From Williamsia sterculiae (GTDB lineage Bacteria > Actinomycetota > Actinomycetes > Mycobacteriales > Mycobacteriaceae): a DNA stretch of 64,000 nt. The stretch is from positions 124,001 to 188,000 of the forward strand of contig NZ_FTNT01000007.1 in the NCBI RefSeq assembly GCF_900156495.1, read 5' to 3'. The position numbers and the translations under genes were made by a program. Under the pieces are notes generated by a model, which was not told the origin of the DNA, did no database searches, and saw only the letters and a program-made list of their open reading frames with translations. Positions 8,836 through 17,215 of the stretch are shown here, piece by piece (the stretch's first letter is position 1; the number at the start of each line of letters is the position of its first letter).

Positions 8836-9728
8836 GTCGACCGGACTGGATACCGTGCAGCGACGCGGCGGTGCTCCGACATGATCCGATGTACGCGACC
8901 GCGTCGGCGGGCATGCGGTGGCTGGTGGTCGAGATGGCTGGTGCGTGGGGGCATTCGGCATTCCTGCAGTCGCCCAGAATCATCGATCCGAGCGTGGGGC
9001 GCGCCGTCGTGCGCCGGGCTGAGGCCAACGGTATGCGCATCGTGGCCGTCCGCCGACCCGGGAGGCGCATCGAGCCCGTGCGCTGGCGCTGGGCCATCGC
9101 GGACTCACGGCCGGGTGCGGAGGCATTGTTCCGCGGCGAGGTGAGCGGACCCGAGGAACTGCTGGACATCGCGCTCGACGGATCCGACGGTGAGCAGGCG
9201 TACGAGCCGCTCATCGCGGTGTGCGCGCACGGAAAACACGATCGGTGTTGCGCCGTCCGCGGACGTGGTGTCACCGCGGCGATCTCGGCGGAGTATCCGG
9301 ACTGGACCTGGGAGTGCTCTCACCTCGGTGGCGATCGCTTCGCGGCCACTGCGCTCATACTCCCGCACGGACTCTGTTACGGGCGCGTCGATTCCGGTGA
9401 CCCGGTGTCGGTGGTGCGGTCGTATCTCGAGGGTGAGGTGCAGGAGAGCCTGCTCCGCGGGCGCACCAGTTACCCGCACGTGGTGCAGGCCGCTCAGCAC
9501 TTCGCACGAGAGGCCACCGGTGACATGCGGATTGACGCACTGGCCCCCGTCGAGGTGGAGCTGCGCGACGGAGCCGCGACGGTCACCCTCACCGGTGACC
9601 GGGGCCCGATCGTCGTGGAGCTGGCGGAGCGTCTCTCCGAACCGTTGCTGTCCACGTGTTCGGCTCTCACCGCTGGGCGGGTGCGTGAATTCGTCCTCAC
9701 GTCACTGGTCGTCGAACCGGAGTCGTGA
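8832..9728 (+). CDS. Sucrase-ferredoxin-like (Apd1-type) thioredoxin-fold [2Fe-2S] protein
   Basis: A 298-residue protein read from GTG 8832, which overlaps the stop of the oxygenase gene by 4 bases (GTGA). The family name 'sucrase ferredoxin' is historical; no sugar activity is implied. Residues about 125-175 hold the signature: Cys131 and His133 in CAHGKHDRCC, with Cys139 and Cys140, then Cys162 and His164 in ECSHLGGDRF. Fungal Apd1 binds a 2Fe-2S cluster with two Cys and two His; here the second His position is Asp168, as I recall for bacterial members, so the exact ligands are uncertain. Fused N- and C-terminal parts are of unknown role. Context suggests a redox partner for the adjacent oxygenase, or a separate stress function; the former is inference. 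Confidence 0.82.
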   Translation: MSRPDWIPCSDAAVLRHDPMYATASAGMRWLVVEMAGAWGHSAFLQSPRIIDPSVGRAVVRRAEANGMRIVAVRRPGRRIEPVRWRWAIADSRPGAEALFRGEVSGPEELLDIALDGSDGEQAYEPLIAVCAHGKHDRCCAVRGRGVTAAISAEYPDWTWECSHLGGDRFAATALILPHGLCYGRVDSGDPVSVVRSYLEGEVQESLLRGRTSYPHVVQAAQHFAREATGDMRIDALAPVEVELRDGAATVTLTGDRGPIVVELAERLSEPLLSTCSALTAGRVREFVLTSLVVEPES

Positions 9729-9752
9729 CCGGGACCGGTCGCGCGACAGCGT

Positions 9753-10352
9753 TCAGGCCGGCCACTTCCCGTAGTCGTCGCGGCGGGTCTCGTCGACGTC
9801 GCACTGCACCCCATCGACGGAGACGTACCCGACGTCGTTGCGCTGCAACAGCGCGATCCTCGGGTCGACGTTGGTTCCCGACCAGGCCTGTGTCTGCCAC
9901 GCATAGGTCGCGACGCCGGCGTCGAGGGCGCGGCTGACGGTCCAGAAACCGCCGTAGACACCGACGGTCGCCACGGAGCCGTGCACGGATGCGGCACCGC
10001 GGAGATAGTCGTTGACGGCATTCTGTTGTTCCGGGGTGGTGTCGAAATCCGCCGAGTAGTAGACCACCGGCGCGGACGGGGTGTGAGGGAGCTGGCGCAG
10101 TCGCGCGAGAGCGAAGGTCGCGTCGTCGATCCCGGCCTGTCTGCCCTCGAGCATGCGGTCGGCGTACGTCTCGAAGTTGGCGACGATGCCGACTGCGTTG
10201 GCCACCAGATCGTTCACCTCGTCGGGCAACAACTGTTTACCCGGCAACGAGGTGCCGCCGTCGGTCAGGTATCGGCAGACGAAGTCGTACCCCGCCGCCC
10301 GGATCGCCGCCCCGGAGGGTCGACCGCCGGCGTAGTCGAGACCGCGTGGCAT
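9753..10352 (-). CDS. DUF1906 glycoside-hydrolase-like protein
   Basis: A 199-residue TIM-barrel-type protein of the DUF1906 (Rv2525c-like) group, related in fold to GH25 lysozymes. Visible features are RGLDYAGGRPSG at the N-terminus, NFETYAD (acidic residue in the presumed active site), VYYSADFDTT and a C-terminal QCDVDET typical of GH25-like folds. There is no signal peptide, unlike the Tat-exported Rv2525c, so it may stay in the cytosol or be exported by another route. Substrate unknown, probably a cell-wall glycan. It is convergent with the ferredoxin-like gene, 24 bases apart, and ends the leftward run that starts with a tRNA gene. Confidence 0.85.
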   Translation of the reverse strand: MPRGLDYAGGRPSGAAIRAAGYDFVCRYLTDGGTSLPGKQLLPDEVNDLVANAVGIVANFETYADRMLEGRQAGIDDATFALARLRQLPHTPSAPVVYYSADFDTTPEQQNAVNDYLRGAASVHGSVATVGVYGGFWTVSRALDAGVATYAWQTQAWSGTNVDPRIALLQRNDVGYVSVDGVQCDVDETRRDDYGKWPA

Positions 10353-10385
10353 GGAATCCTCTCGTGGGTGGGGGAGGTTCGACGG

Positions 10386-10459
10386 TGGGGCGGGCGGGGC
10401 TTGAACCCGCGACCAATCGATTATGAGTCGACGGCTCTGACCAACTGAGCTACCGCCCC
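10386..10459 (-). tRNA. tRNA with CAU anticodon, probably tRNA-Ile2 (lysidine type)
   Basis: A 74-base cloverleaf with acceptor stem GGGGCGG/CCGCCCC, D-stem GCTC/GAGC, anticodon loop CTCATAA (anticodon at 10423-10425) and T-arm GCGGG-TTCAAGC-CCCGC. CCA is not encoded. The variable region and T-arm (TGGTC then TTCAAGC) look more like E. coli tRNA-Ile2(CAU) than elongator tRNA-Met, so I lean to Ile2; tRNA-Met cannot be excluded. Confidence 0.92.
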
Positions 10460-10518
10460 CTGACCTTCACGCGGAAGGCGGATCACAGCGTACCGGACCG
10501 GCGAGGTGGGGACGCCGG

Positions 10519-11166
10519 TCAGCCGTTCAGTGCGGTGACCTTCAGCAGTGACACGTCCGAGGACTCGCAGCCGGTGGCGGAGCTGTAGCGGATGAACAGC
10601 GACGCGGTGTCGTTCGGCGGATAGACGCGGAAACCGTCGACCTGATGCGGCCGACAGGTCGCGTCGGGGTAGTTGCGGGCCTGGGCGATCTGCACGGTCG
10701 AGGTACCCCGCTCATTCGCCCGCAGGGTGATGGTCTGATCGTTGTCGCCGCTCGTTCGACGGGCGGGTGCGCCGATCTGGGTGCCGTTGCCGTCGCCGAC
10801 GAAGGAGACGCCGGGGAAGCCATGCAGCGTGCAGGTCCGGCCACTGGTGTTGATGAAGACCAGCTCCACCGATGTGGTGCCCGCCGCGTTGTTCGGCGTC
10901 TCCCGGACGCGTCCGGTGAGGTCTCGGGCCGAGCAGCGTTCGCCGTCTCCTCCCGTGGTGGTGATGGTGGCCGTCGTGCCACCGGACGAGTCCTCTGTGC
11001 TCGGGTCGGGAGCGGCAGGCCTGGTGGAGGTGACGGTCTCGGTCACCGGGGTCGGAGCCGCGGACGACGAGGATGTGTCCGATCCACACGCCGTCATCAG
11101 GCAGGCACCACCAGCGAGAACACCGGATACCGCGATCAGTCGGAGCCGGAGAGGTGAGGTGAACAT
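10519..11166 (-). CDS. DUF4232 lipoprotein
   Basis: A 215-residue exported lipoprotein. I chose ATG 11166 because GGTGGAG precedes it and a signal peptide follows at once: SPLRLR, a hydrophobic run, and the lipobox LMTAC, whose Cys becomes lipidated at the outer face of the membrane. A Ser/Thr/Pro-rich linker (about residues 28-70) leads to a beta-rich DUF4232 domain with four Cys, probably paired, including ERCSARDL, RTCTLHGFPG, ATCRPHQ and TGCESSD. The family is frequent in mycobacteria and Streptomyces and its role is unknown. It lies between two tRNA genes on the same strand. Confidence 0.87.
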   Translation of the reverse strand: MFTSPLRLRLIAVSGVLAGGACLMTACGSDTSSSSAAPTPVTETVTSTRPAAPDPSTEDSSGGTTATITTTGGDGERCSARDLTGRVRETPNNAAGTTSVELVFINTSGRTCTLHGFPGVSFVGDGNGTQIGAPARRTSGDNDQTITLRANERGTSTVQIAQARNYPDATCRPHQVDGFRVYPPNDTASLFIRYSSATGCESSDVSLLKVTALNG

Positions 11167-11262
11167 GGGCTCCACCATGCCAGCGATCGGTGGGCCCGCG
11201 GGCAACGCCGCGCGGTCACGCCAGAGAAACCGCAGCACGTCGAATGACCCGAAAACGACAAG

Positions 11263-11335
11263 CTCCCCCAACTGGACTCGAACCAGTAACCGTCCGATTA
11301 ACAGTCGGAAGCTCTGCCAATTGAGCTATGGGGGA
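11263..11335 (-). tRNA. tRNA-Asn (GTT)
   Basis: A 73-base cloverleaf: acceptor TCCCCCA/TGGGGGA with discriminator G, D-stem GCTC/GAGC, anticodon loop CTGTTAA giving GTT, and T-loop TTCGAGT. CCA is not encoded. A tRNA-Asn gene near dnaG also occurs in M. tuberculosis as I recall. Confidence 0.96.
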
Positions 11336-11538
11336 TCGGTCGAGCTCCGGTGTGGCACCGGGGCCGGTGTTCGACTTTAGCGTACCGGGACCGGGCGATG
11401 CCAATTCGGTGGGTCGTCGGCGGAGGCGTGCCCATCGTGCAGGCTTCACCGTCCATCAGGCAGGATGGTGGGCCACAGACAGTGACGTCCGTGGACCGAA
11501 TGGGACCGCGGACACGACACACGGGAGGTGTGCTCCGC

Positions 11539-11781
11539 ATGATTCGACTCGTCACCGCCCTCGGTGTCGGCTACGTGCTCGGCTCCAAGGCCGGGCGGCG
11601 TCGGTACGAGCAGATCAACCGGGCGTACCGCGCGGTCAGTCAGTCGCCAGCAACCAAGAAGGCGATCGACGTCGGGCGGCAGAAACTGTCGGAGCGGCTC
11701 AGCACCGAGCCGAGGATGACCGAGATCAAGCAGATCGACGACACCACGAGCGTCTACGCGCCGGAGCCGGATCGACGTTAG
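11539..11781 (+). CDS. Small conserved membrane-associated protein (YtxH-like)
   Basis: An 80-residue protein starting at ATG 11539, with GGGAGGTG eight bases upstream. The N-terminus (MIRLVTALGVGYVLGSKAG) is one glycine-zipper membrane segment, followed at once by a basic RRRYEQINRAYR stretch and an amphipathic helix (about 35-60), then a short polar tail. This layout resembles YtxH and general-stress membrane proteins. A protein of about this size sits between dnaG and tRNA-Asn in M. tuberculosis (Rv2342). Function unknown. It is divergent from the tRNA-Asn gene and convergent with the prp operon. Confidence 0.75.
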   Translation: MIRLVTALGVGYVLGSKAGRRRYEQINRAYRAVSQSPATKKAIDVGRQKLSERLSTEPRMTEIKQIDDTTSVYAPEPDRR

Positions 11782-11982
11782 GCGGCACGCTGCGTTCGCC
11801 GGAGTCTTGTGCACACATGTCACGAGCGTCCTCACGCCGTCCCGTTCTCGCTGCTCGCCTGGTCCAGCCGATCTCGACCAATAGATCACCGACAGCGACT
11901 TGAGAGACCTGTCCGACCACGGTAGGCGACCAGGACTTTGTCGAACACGTAGGTCTCTTCTCGTCGGACCGGGATGTAGGCG

Positions 11983-13131
11983 TTACGCCGATGTCAACGA
12001 ACGCTGCGGCTGGCCCGAGTACTGGCTCAGGGGGCGGATCAACGAGTTGGAGGCGACCTGCTCCATGATGTGGGCGGTCCAGCCGGTGATGCGGCTCATC
12101 ACGAAGATGGGCGTGAACGAGGCGACGTCGAATCCCATCAGGTAATAGGCGGGTCCGGTGGGGAAGTCGAGGTTGGGCTTGATGCCGGTGCGCTCGCCCA
12201 TGGCCGCTTCGAGTTCGGTGTAGATGTCGCACCACCGGGTCTCGCCGAGATGGGCGGAAACGTCGTGCAGAGCTCTTCTCATCGTGGGTACCCGCGAGTC
12301 GCCGTTCTTGTACACGCGGTGCCCGAATCCCATGACCTTCTCGTTGGCATCGAGTTTGGCGTTGAGCCAGGCCCGGGCCCGGTCCGGCCGGTCGATCTCG
12401 ATCATGTCGTACATCACGGCCTCGTTGGCGCCGCCGTGCAGCGACCCCTTGAGTGCGCCGATGGCCGCGGTGACCGCACTGTAGATGTCGGATTGGGTGG
12501 AGGTGACCACCCGTGCGGCGAAGGTGGATGCGTTGAAGCTGTGTTCGGCATAGAGCACCATGGATTTTTCGAACGCCCGGACGATGACGGGATCGGGGAC
12601 CTCACCGAAGCACATGTTGAGGAAGTTCTCGGCGTAGCCGAGTCCGTGGTGTGGAGCGATCGGGTCCTGTCCGCGGCGACGTCGCATGTCCGCGGCGACG
12701 ATGGTCGGCAAGACGGCGAACATGCGAAGCGACTTGGCGTAGTTCGCCTCGGGGGTGCTCAGTTCCTCGTCCGGGTCTTCGGTCCCCAGGAAGCTGATCA
12801 CGGTACGCACGATGTCCATTGGGTGGCACGTCTCCGGAATACGTTGCAGCACGGCCTGCGTCGACCGGTCGATGCGACGGCTCGCGCGTTCCCGCTGAGT
12901 GAACAGCGCCAGCTCTCCGTCGGTGGGCAGTTCCCCATGCCAGAGCAGGTAGGCGACCTGTTCGAAGGAGCAGTGCTCGGCCAGGTCCTGAACGGCATAG
13001 CCACGGTAGGTGAGCGAGTTGGTCTCAGGCACCACCTTGGAGATCGCCGTGGTGTCGACGACGACCCCGGCGAGTCCCTTGTAGATGGTGGGGGTCTCGA
13101 CCGCTTCGGCCTGCGCCGGTGCTGTGGTCAT
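11983..13131 (-). CDS. prpC: 2-Methylcitrate synthase
   Basis: A 382-residue citrate-synthase-family enzyme that condenses propionyl-CoA with oxaloacetate, the entry step of the methylcitrate cycle for propionate, odd-chain fatty acids and cholesterol side chains. The catalytic residues lie in LKGSLHGGANEAVM (His), GFGHRVYKNGDSR (His) and NLDFPTGPAYY (Asp). The length of about 380 residues is that of the short bacterial 2-methylcitrate synthases, not the longer hexameric citrate synthases. It is the third gene of prpD-prpB-prpC; its ATG overlaps the prpB stop by 4 bases. The operon position decides the substrate call, since sequence alone often does not separate it from citrate synthase. Confidence 0.93.
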   Translation of the reverse strand: MTTAPAQAEAVETPTIYKGLAGVVVDTTAISKVVPETNSLTYRGYAVQDLAEHCSFEQVAYLLWHGELPTDGELALFTQRERASRRIDRSTQAVLQRIPETCHPMDIVRTVISFLGTEDPDEELSTPEANYAKSLRMFAVLPTIVAADMRRRRGQDPIAPHHGLGYAENFLNMCFGEVPDPVIVRAFEKSMVLYAEHSFNASTFAARVVTSTQSDIYSAVTAAIGALKGSLHGGANEAVMYDMIEIDRPDRARAWLNAKLDANEKVMGFGHRVYKNGDSRVPTMRRALHDVSAHLGETRWCDIYTELEAAMGERTGIKPNLDFPTGPAYYLMGFDVASFTPIFVMSRITGWTAHIMEQVASNSLIRPLSQYSGQPQRSLTSA

Positions 13132-14060
13132 TGCCGTGCTCCCTCGATCGTGAAGTTGAACAGGTCGGAATCGAGATCGTTGTAGTCGGCGTAGCGGAGC
13201 AGTTCGTAAAGCCGGCTCCGATGCTGCATGTCGTCGAGGAGGCCGGATTGTGTTCCCTGCGCGACGATGTCGCGCAGGCCCCGTTCGACCGCGCCCATGG
13301 CGATGCGCAGCGTGGTGACCGGGTAGATCACCGCGTTGTACCCGACGCTCTGGAGTTGGTCGACGGTCAGCAGGTCGGATTTTCCGAACTCCGTCATGTT
13401 GGCCAGCAGTGGGATGTCGACTGCCGCACGGAATCGCTCGAATTCACCGAGATCGCGCAAGGCCTCGGTGAAGATGAGGTCGGCGCCGGCATCGGCGTAC
13501 GCTCTGGCTCGGTCGATCGCGGCGTCGAGGCCTTCGATGGCTCGGGCATCGGTCCGCGCGCAGATGACGAAGTCGTCGTCGCGCCGCGCCGAGACCGCCG
13601 CATGTAGTCGTTTGAGCATGTCCGCGACCGGGACGACGTCCTTGCCGTCGAGGTGGCCGCAGCGCTTCGGATTCACCTGGTCCTCGAGATGACAGCCGGC
13701 CAGTCCGGCATCCTCGAGGGTTGCCACGGTTCGGGCCGCGCTCATCGGTTCACCGAACCCGGTGTCGGCGTCGACAAGGGTGGGAAGTTCAGTTGCGCGG
13801 GCGATCGCACCCGCTCGGTTGGCGACCTCGGTGAGAGTGGTCAGTCCGATGTCGGGTAATCCCAGGTCGGCCGACAACACGGCACCGGAGACGTAGACGC
13901 CCTCGAAACGGATTTCGGCAATCAGCTTGGCCACGAGCGGGGAGAATGCTCCCGGCCAACGTTGCAAGGTCCCTGATGCGAGACCCGCTCGCAGCGAACG
14001 TCGTTTCGCCGAGGACGAGTTGGCCGAGGAGAACAGTCCGGTCACCGACGGGCCCGGCAT
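13128..14060 (-). CDS. prpB: 2-Methylisocitrate lyase
   Basis: A 310-residue member of the isocitrate lyase / PEP mutase superfamily that splits 2-methylisocitrate into pyruvate and succinate. The signature loop with the catalytic Cys is KRCGHLDGK, preceded by HLEDQV; the metal-binding LVDADTGFGEP and the segment ICARTDARA also match. Its ATG shares one base with the prpD stop and its stop overlaps prpC, so the three genes are translated together. The first 20 or so residues are variable and the exact start is not certain, but no better ribosome site is seen further in. Confidence 0.94.
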   Translation of the reverse strand: MPGPSVTGLFSSANSSSAKRRSLRAGLASGTLQRWPGAFSPLVAKLIAEIRFEGVYVSGAVLSADLGLPDIGLTTLTEVANRAGAIARATELPTLVDADTGFGEPMSAARTVATLEDAGLAGCHLEDQVNPKRCGHLDGKDVVPVADMLKRLHAAVSARRDDDFVICARTDARAIEGLDAAIDRARAYADAGADLIFTEALRDLGEFERFRAAVDIPLLANMTEFGKSDLLTVDQLQSVGYNAVIYPVTTLRIAMGAVERGLRDIVAQGTQSGLLDDMQHRSRLYELLRYADYNDLDSDLFNFTIEGARQ

Positions 14061-15562
14061 CAGAAGATGCCCTTGCCGGTCTGTGGTGCCTCGTCCAACA
14101 CCTGGGGCACGACGAGTGTGTTGAGCGCTTGGAGACCACCAGGGGCGATCGTCTCGAGCGTCTCGACCTCACCGAGGAATCGTTCCTGCTCGGCCGGATC
14201 GATGACACCGTCGGCCATGGTGCGGAATTTGGTGACATATTGCTCACGGCCGAACGGGCGCGCTCCGAATGGATGGGCATCGGCGACGGCGAGCTCGTCG
14301 GTGATGACCTCGCCGTCGCGCATCGTGATGACCGCCTTGGCGCCGAATGCCTTCTCATCGGGATCGGTCGAGTGATAGCGCCGTGTCCACTCGGGGTCTT
14401 CGACGGTGGAGATCTTCTTCCACAGCGCGATCGTGTCGGGCCGGTTGGCGCGTTCGGTCGCGTACGACTTCTCGTGGTCCCATTCTCCGTCCTGCAGGGC
14501 GACAGCGAAGATGTACATGACCGAATGGTCGAGCGTCTCGCGGCTGGCCGTGGGATCGAACTTCTGCGGGTCACCTGATCCGGTGCCGATCACGTGGTGG
14601 GTGTGATGGCTGGTGTGCAACACGATCGACTCGATGTCGTCGATGTCGGTGATCTGCTCCCGCATTCGGCGAGCCAAGTCGATCGGCGCTTGGCTCTGGT
14701 ACTCCGCGGAGTGTTCCTTGGTGTACGTGTCGAGAATGCCCCGCTTCTCCTCGCCCGGACCCGGCAGCGGAATGGTGTACTCGACGTTCGGGCCACCCAG
14801 CAACCATGCGATCACACCGTCCTCGCCCTCCCAGATCGGCGCGGGTGCGCCCTCACCGCGCATCGCACGGTCGACGGCCTCGACAGCCATCTTTCCCGCA
14901 TGCGCCGGCGCATACGCCTTCCAGCTGGAGATCAGGCCCTTACGCGACTGCCGTGTTGCGGTCGTCAGATGCAGCGCCTGCCCCACAGCCTGATAGATCG
15001 TCTCGGTGTCCAGCCCCAGCATGGTGCCCAGTCCCGCGGCCACCGATGGGCCGAGATGAGCGACGTGATCGATCTTGTGCTCGTGCAAACACATTCCACG
15101 AACCAGGTCGACCTGGATCTCGTAGGCGGTGGCGAGACCGCGGATGAGATCGTGGCCGCCGGCACCGACGTGCTGGCCCACGGCGACGAGCGCCGGGATG
15201 TTGTCGCCCGGGTGCGAGTACTCGGCGGCCAAGAAGGTGTCGTGGAAGTCGAGTTCGCGAACAGCGACGCCGTTGGCCCAGGCCGCCCACTCCGGGGAGT
15301 AGGCCCCTTCGATGCCGAACACCGTCGATCCCGGGGTTGCCGGGTGCGCCTGTGCTTGGCGACGGGCCGAGGTGACGGGTCGTCGGGTGACCGATGCGGC
15401 ACTCACCGCCGCGTTGTCGATGATGCGATTGATGATCATCTCGGCGACGTCGGCACTCACCGCCACCGAATCGGCGGCCACCTCCGCGACCTTCTGTGCG
15501 AGGTGTTCGGACTGCGGAAAGTTCTCGGAGCTGCGATGGACACGGACCAGGTGATTGATCAT
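14060..15562 (-). CDS. prpD: 2-Methylcitrate dehydratase
   Basis: A 500-residue MmgE/PrpD-family dehydratase that converts 2-methylcitrate to 2-methyl-cis-aconitate. Family segments include [51 protein letters not shown] and [19 protein letters not shown] chose ATG 15562, where the protein starts as in mycobacterial homologues; the frame is open further upstream, but that part would cover the divergent prpR promoter. No strong ribosome site precedes this ATG. It is first in prpDBC, and the 118-base gap to prpR holds a likely PrpR operator, so propionyl-CoA-dependent induction is expected. Confidence 0.94.
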   Translation of the reverse strand: MINHLVRVHRSSENFPQSEHLAQKVAEVAADSVAVSADVAEMIINRIIDNAAVSAASVTRRPVTSARRQAQAHPATPGSTVFGIEGAYSPEWAAWANGVAVRELDFHDTFLAAEYSHPGDNIPALVAVGQHVGAGGHDLIRGLATAYEIQVDLVRGMCLHEHKIDHVAHLGPSVAAGLGTMLGLDTETIYQAVGQALHLTTATRQSRKGLISSWKAYAPAHAGKMAVEAVDRAMRGEGAPAPIWEGEDGVIAWLLGGPNVEYTIPLPGPGEEKRGILDTYTKEHSAEYQSQAPIDLARRMREQITDIDDIESIVLHTSHHTHHVIGTGSGDPQKFDPTASRETLDHSVMYIFAVALQDGEWDHEKSYATERANRPDTIALWKKISTVEDPEWTRRYHSTDPDEKAFGAKAVITMRDGEVITDELAVADAHPFGARPFGREQYVTKFRTMADGVIDPAEQERFLGEVETLETIAPGGLQALNTLVVPQVLDEAPQTGKGIF

Positions 15563-15641
15563 GTTCGCACCGTACGTATCACTGACTCCTCTTGAAAAGG
15601 GCTGGTAAATGCGTATTTTGGCGGACGGTTGAGGCGAATCC

Positions 15642-15656
15642 TGCAAACGTTGCGAA
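15642..15656. promoter_or_regulatory. RamB/PrpR-box-like element
   Basis: TGCAAACGTTGCGAA is an imperfect palindrome that resembles the TTTGCAAA-type sites known for PrpR in mycobacteria and RamB in corynebacteria. It lies between prpD and prpR and ends 12 bases before the proposed prpR -10 hexamer. Regulation of both genes from this site is inferred. Confidence 0.55.
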
Positions 15657-15668
15657 TATGGGACTCTG

Positions 15669-15674
15669 TACTCT
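15669..15674 (+). promoter_or_regulatory. -10 hexamer TACTCT for a leaderless prpR transcript
   Basis: TACTCT is followed after six bases by GTG 15681, the first possible start of prpR. The spacing fits a leaderless start and supports GTG 15681 over the two ATGs at 15693 and 15714. Confidence 0.5.
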
Positions 15675-15680
15675 GACCAC

Positions 15681-17153
15681 GTGGCCAGAGAGATGGGCGG
15701 TTCGCACCGACGGATGTTCGTCGGCGCACGCCTGCGTCGATTACGTGACGACCGCGGGTTGTCGCAGGCGGCTCTCGCCCGTCGCATCGATCTCTCGACG
15801 AGTTACGTCAACCAGCTCGAGAACGACCAACGGCCGATCACCGTCCCGGTCCTGCTCACCGTGACTCGCGCATTCGATCTCGATGCCGACTACTTCGCGC
15901 CCGACGGTGACGCACGATTGGTCGCCGACCTCGCGGATGTCGTGGCGGCGCAGGCCGACACCCCCGAGGTCAGCCGAGCCGAGATCGCCGAACTGGTTGC
16001 GCGAATGCCCACCGTGGGCACACTTCTGGTCAACCTGCACCGTCGTCTGAGCGCTGCCGAGGGCGAACTGGAGACCTACCGAGCACAGGCGACCGGCGAT
16101 TACGGCCCCAACCCGACACCGATGCCGTTCGAGGAAGTCCGTGACTTCTTCTACGGCCGACGCAATTACTTCGACGTCCTCGACAGGGCAGCCGAGCACA
16201 TGTTCGCCGACAACTCGCTGTCCATCGGCGGTCTGGATCTGCAACTCGCGGACATCCTCGTCCGTCATCACGACATCCGGGTCACCATCACCCACGACAC
16301 CGACCCCGTGGTCCGCGGGCGGACACCCAAACGGCGCTTCGACCCGACGACCCGCACGGTCCACCTTGCCGGACGACTGACTTCGGGGCAGCGTGCCTTC
16401 CAGCTCGCCACCCAGCTGGCGCTGCTGACCCAGGCCGACGTCATCGACAGCATCGTCATGACAGCCGACGACCTGAGTACGGAATCGGTTCCTGTCGCCC
16501 GCATCGGTCTGGCCAACTACTTCGCCGGCGCACTGTTGTTGCCCTACGAGATCTTCCGCGAGGCCGCCGAGACCGCTTCATATGACATCGAATTACTGAG
16601 TCTGGGATTCGAGGTTGGCTTCGAAACAGTCTGTCATCGACTCTCTACGCTGCAGCGGCCCGGCGACCGTGGCATCCCGTTCATCTTCGTCCGCGTCGAC
16701 CGCGCCGGAAACATCTCCAAACGGCAATCCGCGACCGCCTTTCACTTCTCCCGCGTCGGAGGAAGCTGCCCGCTCTGGGTCGTGCACGACGCCTTTGCCA
16801 CCCCTGGTCGCATCGTCACCCAGGTCTCGTCCATGCCCGACGGGCGGTCCTACTTCTGGCTCGCACGCACCACTTCCGAAGAAGATGGATACCTGGCACC
16901 GCACAAGAGCTTCGCCATCGGACTCGGCTGCGACGTCGCGCACGCCGAACGACTCGTCTACTCGATCGGTGTCGACCTCAACGACCCACGCACCGTCGTC
17001 CCGATAGGCGCCGGCTGCAAAGTGTGCGACCGACCGGCCTGTCCGCAGCGCGCGTTTCCCCAAATCGGTCGACCCGTACACGTCGATCCCCAAGTCAGTG
17101 ACACCGTCCCGTACCGAGGTGTCACCGACGTCCATACCCACGACCAACGGTGA
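15681..17153 (+). CDS. prpR: Short-chain fatty acyl-responsive regulator PrpR/RamB family
   Basis: A 490-residue regulator. An XRE-type helix-turn-helix sits at about residues 13-70 ([20 protein letters not shown] and [15 protein letters not shown]), followed by a coiled linker, an IrrE-like (DUF955) domain around residues 150-310 without an obvious HExxH zinc site, and a DUF2083 C-terminal domain. The Cys group [12 protein letters not shown] near residue 450 fits reports that the M. tuberculosis homologue binds acyl-CoA and an iron-sulfur cluster there. Homologues activate prpDC and glyoxylate genes when propionyl-CoA is present. It is divergent from prpDBC with a shared operator region, the usual arrangement. 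Confidence 0.92.
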   Translation: MAREMGGSHRRMFVGARLRRLRDDRGLSQAALARRIDLSTSYVNQLENDQRPITVPVLLTVTRAFDLDADYFAPDGDARLVADLADVVAAQADTPEVSRAEIAELVARMPTVGTLLVNLHRRLSAAEGELETYRAQATGDYGPNPTPMPFEEVRDFFYGRRNYFDVLDRAAEHMFADNSLSIGGLDLQLADILVRHHDIRVTITHDTDPVVRGRTPKRRFDPTTRTVHLAGRLTSGQRAFQLATQLALLTQADVIDSIVMTADDLSTESVPVARIGLANYFAGALLLPYEIFREAAETASYDIELLSLGFEVGFETVCHRLSTLQRPGDRGIPFIFVRVDRAGNISKRQSATAFHFSRVGGSCPLWVVHDAFATPGRIVTQVSSMPDGRSYFWLARTTSEEDGYLAPHKSFAIGLGCDVAHAERLVYSIGVDLNDPRTVVPIGAGCKVCDRPACPQRAFPQIGRPVHVDPQVSDTVPYRGVTDVHTHDQR

Positions 17154-17215
17154 CGCTCCGTCATGCCACAGGTCGTCGTTCCGGCGACCACGAACAATCT
17201 CCTGGAGGTCCACAG

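Noticed and set aside
11903-11969. Overlapping inverted repeats AGAGACCT/AGGTCTCT and GTCCGAC/GTCGGAC after prpC
   Set aside because: The arms are interleaved, not nested, so they cannot form one hairpin, and they are not near a start codon; probably chance, or at best a weak terminator region.
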